Shown here piece after piece: positions 1-5,514 of a stretch of DNA of 9,237 nt; within the stretch, counting starts at the first letter, position 1; each line of letters begins with the position of its first letter. The translations under genes were made by a program, and so were the position numbers. Below the pieces are notes generated by a model. That model was not told where the DNA came from and made no database searches. It saw nothing but the letters and a program-made list of their open reading frames with translations. This stretch comes from an uncultured Lachnospiraceae bacterium (lineage in GTDB: Bacteria > Bacillota > Clostridia > Lachnospirales > Lachnospiraceae), in NCBI GenBank assembly GCA_958402795.1, contig CATXUX010000065.1, positions 1-9,237 of the forward strand, given 5' to 3'.

Positions 1-75
1 GTACTTTAGATAGACATATCCCTTTTTCAATTACAATTTACGGAAACTCAAGTATAATTTGTGAAGCAACTTTGA

Positions 76-103
76 AAAAGGACAGGGGATTCCTGTCCTT
101 TTC
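76..103 (-). terminator. Intrinsic terminator of the XRE regulator gene
   Basis: A perfect 11-bp stem (76-86 pairing with 92-102) closes a 5-nt loop, and the minus strand continues into a run of five T. It starts 4 nt past the stop codon of the minus-strand regulator. On the plus strand the run is only four T followed by CC, so it would work less well for transcription entering from the left. Structure and position are seen directly; function is inferred. Confidence 0.85.
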
Positions 104-106
104 CGG

Positions 107-688
107 TTATCCTCTGAAAAAAATGGATGCAATAATCATTGTGATAACCCATGCGATGATACCGCTGGACATACAGAGAATAACTTTTTGATAATATCTT
201 TTGCCTTCTTCCCGTGCCTTATCAATGCCGTCTAGTTTTTCCCCATTCATAAAAGCAAGGATTTCTTTATAAGTATGAATATCATGTTCTTTCTTTACTT
301 TTTCGACACGCAAACCAAAATAAAGCATAATTCCGGCCAAAACTGCCCAGACAACAAGTCCGGGGATTCCGAGCCAATGGAACAGCAGCAGAGGTGTTGC
401 TACTGTCGCAACCAGCAAAACGGAAAAAATATTGCTGTCCCGGTTAAATTTTTTGATGGTCATTTCATCAATTTTTTCTTTCATTGTTTCGATGTCTCCT
501 TTCACTAAAATGTCAAGACTGACACCAAACAGATTACTTAACATTAAAAGACTATGAATATCGGGATAGCTTTTATCATTTTCCCAGTTAGAAATTGTCT
601 GTCTGGAAACAAACATCTTTTCTGCAAGCTCTTCCTGAGTCATCTGTGCTGCATTGCGATATTCTTTCATTCTTTGTCCGAGTTCCAT
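107..688 (-). CDS. XRE-family transcriptional regulator with C-terminal membrane segments
   Basis: Predicted 193-residue DNA-binding regulator. Residues 5-63 form a Cro/C1-type helix-turn-helix; the stretch MTQEELAEKMFVSRQTISNW carries the typical turn and recognition helix. After a charged linker there are two hydrophobic segments (about 87-104 and 108-126), a charged amphipathic stretch, and a third hydrophobic segment (about 170-191), so the protein probably sits in the membrane with its DNA-binding head in the cytoplasm. The start at 688 is preferred over the in-frame ATG at 712 because AAGGAGG lies 7 nt before it and the helix-turn-helix then begins at the usual distance. The gene is monocistronic, with its own promoter and terminator. 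XRE proteins with membrane tails are common in Firmicutes, but ligands and targets are mostly unknown. Target genes cannot be read from this window; the divergent DUF5688 gene or the gene itself are possible. Confidence 0.9.
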   Translation of the reverse strand: MELGQRMKEYRNAAQMTQEELAEKMFVSRQTISNWENDKSYPDIHSLLMLSNLFGVSLDILVKGDIETMKEKIDEMTIKKFNRDSNIFSVLLVATVATPLLLFHWLGIPGLVVWAVLAGIMLYFGLRVEKVKKEHDIHTYKEILAFMNGEKLDGIDKAREEGKRYYQKVILCMSSGIIAWVITMIIASIFFRG

Positions 689-748
689 AAGATGTCCTCC
701 TTTTGTCTGCATTGTAACCGGGATCCCTTATTTTGTCTATCAAAGCAG

Positions 749-777
749 TTTTACATAAGGATTTTTGGGATGTAAAA
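749..777. repeat. Inverted repeat in the XRE regulator leader
   Basis: TTTTACAT at 749-756 is the exact reverse complement of ATGTAAAA at 770-777, with 13 nt between. The half-sites are 21 bp apart, about two helical turns, and lie downstream of the predicted start of the minus-strand regulator transcript. It may be an operator for autoregulation or a weak hairpin in the mRNA leader. On the minus strand the right arm also gives TTTACA, with TAAAAC 17 bp further on, so a second promoter is possible. The repeat is seen directly; its role is inferred. Confidence 0.4.
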
Positions 778-809
778 ATGATTTGACATGGATATTTTCT
801 CTGGAAAAT

Positions 810-838
810 ATTATAGCGCATTACAATTGGAATTACAA
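810..838 (-). promoter_or_regulatory. Promoter of the XRE regulator, with ATTACAA direct repeat
   Basis: Read on the minus strand, TTGTAA (838-833) and a perfect TATAAT (815-810) are separated by 17 bp. Transcription would begin near 803 and leave a leader of about 115 nt before the start codon at 688. On the plus strand the spacer region holds two copies of ATTACAA (820-826 and 832-838) 12 bp apart, which could be a binding site for a regulator, possibly the encoded one. The match is read by eye and not tested. Confidence 0.65.
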
Positions 839-902
839 CTTCCTGACGGTTTTCGTGTTTTTCACTTTTCTGAATGGGATGTCCACATACTTATCCTCCG
901 GT

Positions 903-935
903 TTATCAACAAAAACTCTGTACTTATCAACAAAA
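903..935 (+). repeat. Two TTATCAACAAAA repeats upstream of the DUF5688 promoter
   Basis: TTATCAACAAAA occurs at 903-914 and 924-935, 21 bp apart (two helical turns), with a related TACTTATC at 888-895. The pair ends 6 bp upstream of the proposed -35 box, a position suited to an activator site. The first nine bases resemble a DnaA box (TTATNCACA) with one mismatch. The 376-bp stretch between the two divergent start codons (689-1064) otherwise holds only the two promoters and the inverted repeat; no convincing small gene was seen. Confidence 0.45.
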
Positions 936-941
936 GAAGGC

Positions 942-971
942 TTGCATTTGCAAAGGATGCCGGTATATAAT
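942..971 (+). promoter_or_regulatory. Promoter of the DUF5688 gene
   Basis: TTGCAT (942-947) and a perfect TATAAT (966-971) are separated by 18 bp. Transcription would start near 978, giving a leader of about 114 nt before the start codon at 1092. No other promoter of similar quality lies between the upstream repeats and the gene. Confidence 0.6.
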
Positions 972-1091
972 CAGAGATACCCAATCAATATTTTTCAAAT
1001 CTATGAAACCTGAAGTTGCAATCAGAAGGCATGATTCATGTCAGCTTTCTCATTTGAAATTTAAATGAACCGTATAGGAAGAAAGGATTAT

Positions 1092-2030
1092 ATGTTATAT
1101 CAGGAATTTGTATATGCGGTGGAAGAAAGAGTGAATCGAAAACTTGAGGGAGGTGTGAAGGCAAGTCTGTACACAGCAACAAAAAATAACGGAAGACAAC
1201 GGCAGGGGATGATGATCGAATATCCCGGGATCAATATTTCCCCGACAATTTATCTGGAGGAATTTTATGAGCGGTATCAGAATGGAAAAACGCTGGATGA
1301 TATTGTCAAAGAAATTCTGGAGTATTATGAGAAGATCAGGTGCCGCAGTTCGTGGGACGCTTCGGGGGTGCTGGACTACGAAAAGATGCGGAAAAAGATC
1401 ATGCCCAAATTGATCCATACGGACAAAAATAAAGAATTGCTCCGCGATGTTCCGCATCAGGAACTGCTGGACATGAGTATTGTGTTCTATGTCCTGATGG
1501 ATTTAACGGGAAAAACAACAGCAACGATGCTGGTTCGAAACTCCCATATGCGGGAATGGGGGACGGACAAGGAGACGCTTTATGAAGACGCAAAGAAAAA
1601 TGCAGGCATACTGATGCCGGCACAGCTTTTCCCGATGCGAAAGCTGGTGGAACAGATGCTCGAAGAGAAAGAAACGGAGCGGATCAATCTGCTGGAATCG
1701 CCGGACAACTGTGAGATAAAAAAGGACTATATGTATGTTCTGACAAATCCCTGCTGTATTTTCGGCGCGGCATGCATCGCATACCCACACGTTCTTGAGA
1801 TGGTGGGAGGGGTACTTGGAGAAGACTTCTACATACTGCCAAGCAGCATTCATGAGACCATACTGGTTCCCGCTTCGTGCAGTGTGCAGCCGGATGAACT
1901 GAATCAGATGATCTGCGAGATCAATGCGACGCAGGTGGCGGCCGAGGAGGTTTTAAGTGACCACTGCTATTATTATGACCGTGCGGCAAAAAAAGTGACG
2001 ATGAATATCGAGCATAAATTGTCGGATTAA
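1092..2030 (+). CDS. DUF5688 family protein, function unknown
   Basis: A 312-residue protein that I recognise as DUF5688, a family seen mainly in Lachnospiraceae, often in several copies per genome; its biochemical role is not known. It has no signal peptide or membrane segment, so it is probably cytoplasmic. Conserved-looking landmarks are an N-terminal stretch ending in YPGINISPTIYLEEFY (about 44-59), a YVLTN motif (215-219) followed by an alanine-rich segment and YPHVLEM, and the run FYILPSSIHETILVP (246-260), which looks like the family signature. No catalytic motif is evident. The start at 1092 is chosen because GAAAGGA lies about 5 nt upstream; the ATG at 1065 has no ribosome binding site. 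It appears monocistronic: its promoter is 120 nt upstream and the next gene has its own promoter. The family call is from recognition, not a search. Confidence 0.8.
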   Translation: MLYQEFVYAVEERVNRKLEGGVKASLYTATKNNGRQRQGMMIEYPGINISPTIYLEEFYERYQNGKTLDDIVKEILEYYEKIRCRSSWDASGVLDYEKMRKKIMPKLIHTDKNKELLRDVPHQELLDMSIVFYVLMDLTGKTTATMLVRNSHMREWGTDKETLYEDAKKNAGILMPAQLFPMRKLVEQMLEEKETERINLLESPDNCEIKKDYMYVLTNPCCIFGAACIAYPHVLEMVGGVLGEDFYILPSSIHETILVPASCSVQPDELNQMICEINATQVAAEEVLSDHCYYYDRAAKKVTMNIEHKLSD

Positions 2031-2067
2031 AACATGGAATTGTATGATCGACAGATATAAAAGACCG

Positions 2068-2096
2068 TTGAAAAAAATTCGTTTTCGGTATATGAT
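2068..2096 (+). promoter_or_regulatory. Promoter of the hicA remnant and hicB
   Basis: TTGAAA (2068-2073) and TATGAT (2091-2096) are 17 bp apart, each one base off consensus. Transcription would start near 2101-2103, at or inside the AAGGAG sequence before the hicA remnant start. That remnant may therefore be read from a nearly leaderless mRNA, while the hicB ribosome binding site is well inside the transcript. Confidence 0.5.
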
Positions 2097-2117
2097 TTAA
2101 AAGGAGAAAAAGAACAT

Positions 2118-2187
2118 ATGGATACATATGATAAAGTAATAAGTGGAAAAACAGCTTAGAAAAATTATAAAAGAAAATGGATTATAG
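2118..2187 (+). pseudogene. hicA: Probable hicA toxin remnant with internal deletion
   Basis: An ATG at 2118, preceded by AAGGAG 11 nt upstream, opens MDTYDKVISGK and stops at 2157-2159. This resembles the N-terminus of the longer HicA-like toxins, which often begin with a short aspartate/lysine-rich helix ending in SGK. From 2149 the +1 frame reads KQLRKIIKENGL and stops at 2185-2187, like the C-terminal helix of the same proteins (typically ...YQVKQVRK.I). The missing middle would include the double-stranded RNA-binding fold and catalytic histidine, about 55-60 residues in relatives as I recall them. The stop codon overlaps the hicB ribosome binding site, as expected for an intact hicA-hicB operon. 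The reading frames are seen directly; the assignment comes from memory of the family and from the hicB neighbour. Confidence 0.5.
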
Positions 2188-2198
2188 GAGGTCAGAAA

Positions 2199-2411
2199 AT
2201 GTTAGAATATTCAGTTTTGATTCAGTACGATCCTGCAGATAAAATATATGTTGCCAGTATACCGGAACTGCAGGGATGCATGGCTCATGGAAAAACACAG
2301 CAAGAGGCGGTCAGTGAAGTAAACGTTGTAAAAGACATGTGGATTGCAACGGCAAAAGAAAAGGGACTGCAAATTCCTAAACCGGCATTATTCAATTCCG
2401 TAGCGGTTTAA
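2199..2411 (+). CDS. hicB: HicB-like antitoxin, probably orphan
   Basis: A 70-residue protein with the HicB fold signature: a first strand MLEYSVLIQYD, then YVASIPELQGCMAHGKTQQE (about residues 17-36), followed by an alpha helix and an IPKP-type C-terminus. Such partial RNase H-like domains bind HicA toxin and block its mRNA-degrading activity. This is the short form: there is no C-terminal helix-turn-helix or ribbon-helix-helix, so direct autorepression through its own DNA-binding domain is not expected. Start at 2199 is supported by AGGAGG (2186-2191) 7 nt upstream. The usual partner hicA lies directly before it but looks gutted by a deletion, so the protein may be an orphan, may counter another HicA elsewhere, or may be in decay. 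Its own frame is intact. Confidence 0.8.
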   Translation: MLEYSVLIQYDPADKIYVASIPELQGCMAHGKTQQEAVSEVNVVKDMWIATAKEKGLQIPKPALFNSVAV

Positions 2412-2442
2412 TAGGGATACAAGGAATATACTTTTTTCAGAT

Positions 2443-2464
2443 CCGGCTTTTAGAAGCGGTTTTT
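2443..2464 (+). terminator. Possible terminator after hicB
   Basis: A 6-bp stem with one bulged G (2443-2449 with 2454-2459) and a TTAG loop is followed by five T (2460-2464). It starts 32 nt after the hicB stop. The stem is short, so efficiency is uncertain. Confidence 0.45.
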
Positions 2465-2478
2465 CATGAAAAAATCCC

Positions 2479-2507
2479 TTTACATTTTCAGGAAACTGTG
2501 GTAGGAT
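2479..2507 (+). promoter_or_regulatory. Promoter of tRNA-Arg
   Basis: TTTACA (2479-2484) and TAGGAT (2502-2507) are separated by 17 bp. The start would be near 2514, exactly where the leader hairpin begins, about 42 nt before the mature tRNA. Confidence 0.55.
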
Positions 2508-2513
2508 AAATAG

Positions 2514-2547
2514 TGCGTTCCGGCGGATATGTGTTTTCCGGAACGCA
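2514..2547 (+). repeat. Perfect 10-bp hairpin in the tRNA-Arg leader
   Basis: TGCGTTCCGG at 2514-2523 pairs perfectly with CCGGAACGCA at 2538-2547 around a 14-nt loop. It ends 8 nt before the mature tRNA. No T run follows, so it is not an intrinsic terminator. As transcribed RNA it would cap the 5' leader of the precursor and may guide RNase P or protect the leader. Confidence 0.6.
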
Positions 2548-2555
2548 TGAGAGAT

Positions 2556-2627
2556 GCGTCTGTAGCTCAGGGGATAGAGCACTGCCCTCCGGAGGCAGGT
2601 GCGGCGGTTCGATTCCGTTCAGACGCG
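2556..2627 (+). tRNA. tRNA-Arg (anticodon CCG)
   Basis: A full cloverleaf can be folded by hand: acceptor GCGTCTG (2556-2562) with CAGACGC (2620-2626); D stem GCTC/GAGC (2565-2568, 2577-2580); anticodon stem CTGCC/GGCAG (2582-2586, 2594-2598) around loop CTCCGGA, giving anticodon CCG at 2589-2591, which reads the arginine codon CGG; a 4-nt variable region; T stem GGCGG/CCGTT with two G-U pairs and loop TTCGATT (2608-2614). The discriminator base is G at 2627. CCA is not encoded and must be added after transcription. It is transcribed alone, between its own promoter and terminator, and does not belong to a tRNA cluster here. Confidence 0.95.
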
Positions 2628-2633
2628 TATATT

Positions 2634-2666
2634 ACCCGTCGGGACAAGTCCCGGCGGGTTTCTTTG
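2634..2666 (+). terminator. Intrinsic terminator of tRNA-Arg
   Basis: An 11-bp stem with one T-G wobble (2634-2644 with 2649-2659) and a CAAG loop is followed by TTTCTTT. It starts 7 nt after the tRNA. On the minus strand no T run follows, so it is not an obvious stop for nfo, which ends at 2683. Confidence 0.85.
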
Positions 2667-2682
2667 TGTTATGGGAAAGCTG

Positions 2683-3600
2683 TCACAGGGGATGGTTCCC
2701 GTTGGTATCTGACAGGATCTGCTCCGGCAGCTTAGGGTTGAATTTCTGCTTTTTCAGCATTTCGATTTCATACTTGTAAGGAGCATAAGATTTCTTTTTG
2801 TTTACGGGATCCGGGATGTAGGGCGTCTCCAGAATTTTCGGTACTTCGGCGAAATCTTTATGATGTACAATATAGTTCAGCGCATCGAATCCGATTTCGC
2901 CAAAGCCGATATTGGCGTGGCGGTCTTTTGCCGCACCGGGTGCGTTCTTGCTGTCATTGATATGAAAGACTGCAATTTGGTCTTTTCCCAGGATGCGGTC
3001 GAACTTGTCTATGACATCATCAAAATGATGAATGATATCGTATCCGCTGTCACTTGTATGGCATGTGTCGAAGCACACACGCAGTTTTTCATTGTAAATT
3101 ACGCCGTCATAAATGCGGGCAAGTTCTTCGAAAGAACGCCCGATCTCAGATCCTTTTCCTGCCATGGTTTCCAGCGCGATGTAACAGGGGGTATCTCTGG
3201 TCAGAACTTCGTTGAGTCCCTTGACGATCTGTGCGATTCCGGCGTCCGCTCCGGCACCGACGTGCGCGCCGGGATGGAGGATCAGAACATGGCTTTTGCA
3301 GGCGGCAGTCCGTTCGATTTCTTTTGCAAGAAATTCCGTTCCGAGCTGGAATGTCTCCGGCTTTATCGTATTTCCAAGATTGATGATGTAGGGAGCGTGC
3401 ACGATAATCTCGTCAATTCCGTGTTCCTGCATATATTCCCACGCAGGAGAGATGTTTAATTCGCTGATCTCTTTGCGCCTGGTATTCTGGGGCGCGCCTG
3501 TATAAAACATGAATGTATTCGCTCCGTAGGAAACAGCTTCCTTCGCGGAGCCAAGCAGCATCTCTTTGCCGCTCATTCCGACATGTGAACCTAATTTCAT
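2683..3600 (-). CDS. nfo: Endonuclease IV (AP endonuclease, base excision repair)
   Basis: A 305-residue TIM-barrel nuclease that cuts DNA 5' to abasic sites and removes blocked 3' ends, in the cytoplasm. It starts with the family-typical MKLGSHVGMSG. All nine metal ligands of the trinuclear zinc site can be placed: H68 (in IIVHAPY), H109 (LILHPGAH), E144 (ALETMAGKG), D178 and H181 (CFDTCHTSDSGYD), H213 (VFHINDSKN), D226 and H228 (KDRHANIG) and E258 (ILETP). The last 45 or so residues extend past the usual barrel end, a lysine-rich tail seen in other clostridial members. Start at 3600 has AAAGGA about 10 nt upstream. It diverges from argS, sharing the 3601-3729 region, and converges on the tRNA-Arg gene. 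I see no LexA-type box in that region. Confidence 0.97.
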   Translation of the reverse strand: MKLGSHVGMSGKEMLLGSAKEAVSYGANTFMFYTGAPQNTRRKEISELNISPAWEYMQEHGIDEIIVHAPYIINLGNTIKPETFQLGTEFLAKEIERTAACKSHVLILHPGAHVGAGADAGIAQIVKGLNEVLTRDTPCYIALETMAGKGSEIGRSFEELARIYDGVIYNEKLRVCFDTCHTSDSGYDIIHHFDDVIDKFDRILGKDQIAVFHINDSKNAPGAAKDRHANIGFGEIGFDALNYIVHHKDFAEVPKILETPYIPDPVNKKKSYAPYKYEIEMLKKQKFNPKLPEQILSDTNGNHPL

Positions 3601-3628
3601 GAGGGGGATTCCTTTCTGTATTTAGTTA

Positions 3629-3657
3629 TTGCCAGTGTCCATTATAAATGATAAAAT
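3629..3657 (+). promoter_or_regulatory. Promoter of the argS operon
   Basis: TTGCCA (3629-3634) and TAAAAT (3652-3657) are 17 bp apart, each one base off consensus. Transcription would begin near 3664, leaving a leader of about 66 nt. That is too short for a T-box, so this argS is not obviously controlled by uncharged tRNA. A TATAAT read on the minus strand (3646-3641) lies inside the spacer and could be the -10 box of nfo, but its -35 is poor. Confidence 0.7.
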
Positions 3658-3729
3658 AGTCAAATGGAAGTCTGAATTTCAGGGTGACTGTGAATAGCAG
3701 TATTTCAGGCGGAATGTTTCAGGGAGAGG

Positions 3730-5511
3730 ATGGATGAAAATCAAATGAAGACGTTAGCAGAACTGATCTCGGAAGTGGTGGGGCAGGCGTTTGAGACTGC
3801 CGGATATGATAAAAAATTTGCGAAAGTAACGGTGTCCAACCGCCCGGATCTGTGTGAATATCAGTGTAATGGCGCGCTTGCGGCAGCAAAGACATACCGG
3901 AAGGCGCCGATCATGATTGCGAATGATGTGGTAGGATATCTGCAGGACAGTGCATGTTTTGAGATGGCAGAGGCAGTGAATCCCGGATTTATCAATCTGA
4001 AGCTCAATGCTTCCTTTGTGGCGGCTTACTTAAATGATATGGCGGCGGACGCGCGCTACGGTGTGGAAACCGAAGAGACGCCGAAGGAGATTGTACTGGA
4101 TTATGGCGGACCGAATGTGGCGAAGCCTCTGCATGTGGGACATCTTCGTTCTGCGATTATCGGAGAGAGTGTGAAGCGGATCCTGCGGTTCAAGGGGAAT
4201 CATGTGCTCGGGGATATTCATCTTGGAGACTGGGGATACCAGATGGGACTGATCATTACGGAACTGGAGAAGCGTCAGCCGGACCTTCCGTATTTTGACG
4301 ATGATTTTGAAGGGGAATATCCGGAAGAAGCGCCGTTTACGATCGGAGAGCTGGAGGAGATCTATCCGGCGGCAAGCGCGTATGCGAAAGAACATGAAGA
4401 ATATCGGGAGAAGGCGCTTCACGCAACGTATCTGCTGCAGAACGGACATCGCGGATGCAGGGCGATCTGGCATCATATCATGAATGTATCGGTTGCGGAC
4501 CTGAAAAAGAATTATAAGAATCTGAACGTGGAATTTGATCTTTGGAAAGGGGAGTCAGACGCACAGAAATACATTCCGGATATGGTGGAAATGCTGAAAG
4601 AAAAAGGATATGCACATTACGACGAAGGTGCGCTTGTCGTAGATGTAGAGGAGCCGGAGGACAAAAAAGCGGTTCCGCCGTGTATGATCCTGAAATCTGA
4701 CGGGGCGGCGCTGTATGATACGACAGACCTTGCAACGCTTGTGGAACGGGAAGAACTGTACCGGCCGGATGAAGTGATCTATGTGGTAGATAAGCGGCAG
4801 GAGATGCATTTTACCCAGGTGTTCCGCTGTGCGAAGAAATGCGGGATCGTCCGCCCGGAGACGGAGTTAAAGTTCCTGGGGTTCGGTACCATGAACGGCA
4901 AGGACGGAAAGCCGTTTAAGACGCGTGAGGGCGGCGTGATGCGTCTGGAAGCGCTTTTGAAAGAGATCGATGATGAGATGTACAAAAAGATCATGGATAA
5001 CCGTACGGTGAAGGAGAGCGAAGCGAGAGAGACTGCAAAGATGGTCGGACTTGCGGCAATCAAATATGGGGATCTGTCAAATCAGGCGTCAAAGGATTAT
5101 GTGTTTGACGTAGACCGTTTCACTTCATTCGAAGGAAATACCGGGCCGTATATTTTGTATACGATCGTCCGTATCAAGTCGATCCTGAATAAGTATCAGG
5201 AGGACGGCGGCGTTCTGGAGGGTTTGGCGATCAGCGGATCTGCAAATGAGTTTGAAAAGGCGCTGATGCTGGAAATCGGGAAGTTTAACGAGGCATTTGG
5301 ATTTGCATATGAGGAGATCGCGCCGCACAAACTCTGCGCATATATTTATGATGTGGCAAATGCATTCAATAAATTTTATCATGAGACAAAGATTCTCTCC
5401 GAAGAAGACGAAGAGAAGAAAAAGGGTTACATTGCGCTGCTGAAGCTGACAAAGGGCGTTTTGGAGACCTGCATTGACCTGCTGGGATTTAGCGCGCCGG
5501 AGAGGATGTAG
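3730..5511 (+). CDS. argS: Arginyl-tRNA synthetase
   Basis: A 593-residue class I aminoacyl-tRNA synthetase that charges tRNA-Arg with arginine using ATP. The N-terminal tRNA-binding (ADD1) domain spans about 1-115 and includes SNRPDLCEYQCNGA (36-49). The catalytic Rossmann core has the HIGH-type motif HVGH at 135-138 in GGPNVAKPLHVGHLR, and GDWG at 166-169. The KMSKS region is the degenerate form common in many ArgRS, MNGKDGKPFKTREGG from about 388. The helical DALR anticodon-binding domain runs from about residue 470 and ends with the usual C-terminal RM. Start: GGGAG lies only about 3 nt before the ATG at 3730, so initiation five codons later at 3745 (MKTLAEL) cannot be excluded. It leads a tight operon with the tRNA-editing gene, 3 nt downstream. 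Confidence 0.97.
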   Translation: MDENQMKTLAELISEVVGQAFETAGYDKKFAKVTVSNRPDLCEYQCNGALAAAKTYRKAPIMIANDVVGYLQDSACFEMAEAVNPGFINLKLNASFVAAYLNDMAADARYGVETEETPKEIVLDYGGPNVAKPLHVGHLRSAIIGESVKRILRFKGNHVLGDIHLGDWGYQMGLIITELEKRQPDLPYFDDDFEGEYPEEAPFTIGELEEIYPAASAYAKEHEEYREKALHATYLLQNGHRGCRAIWHHIMNVSVADLKKNYKNLNVEFDLWKGESDAQKYIPDMVEMLKEKGYAHYDEGALVVDVEEPEDKKAVPPCMILKSDGAALYDTTDLATLVEREELYRPDEVIYVVDKRQEMHFTQVFRCAKKCGIVRPETELKFLGFGTMNGKDGKPFKTREGGVMRLEALLKEIDDEMYKKIMDNRTVKESEARETAKMVGLAAIKYGDLSNQASKDYVFDVDRFTSFEGNTGPYILYTIVRIKSILNKYQEDGGVLEGLAISGSANEFEKALMLEIGKFNEAFGFAYEEIAPHKLCAYIYDVANAFNKFYHETKILSEEDEEKKKGYIALLKLTKGVLETCIDLLGFSAPERM

Positions 5512-5514
5512 GAC

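Noticed and set aside
31..58. TTACAA and TATAAT with a 16-bp spacer at the left edge, as a promoter
   Set aside because: It would give a transcript of only about 40 nt before the hairpin at 76-102, and nothing recognisable lies between. It may be chance in AT-rich DNA.
783..814. Plus-strand promoter from TTGACA and TATTAT
   Set aside because: The spacer is 20 bp, and the TATTAT overlaps the better minus-strand -10 box. The DUF5688 gene has a better promoter nearer.
888..935. Replication origin suggested by DnaA-box-like repeats
   Set aside because: There are only two near-matches, no dnaA or dnaN nearby, and no AT-rich unwinding cluster. A promoter site is more likely.
2529..2735. Open reading frames crossing the tRNA gene
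   Set aside because: They run through the tRNA, its terminator and the nfo 3' end, with no ribosome binding site or recognisable protein.
2860..3459. 199-codon frame opposite nfo
   Set aside because: It is antisense to a gene with all catalytic residues intact, and its translation shows no domain. It is a shadow of codon bias.
3658..3729. T-box riboswitch before argS
   Set aside because: The leader is about 66 nt and lacks a specifier stem, T-box sequence and terminator.
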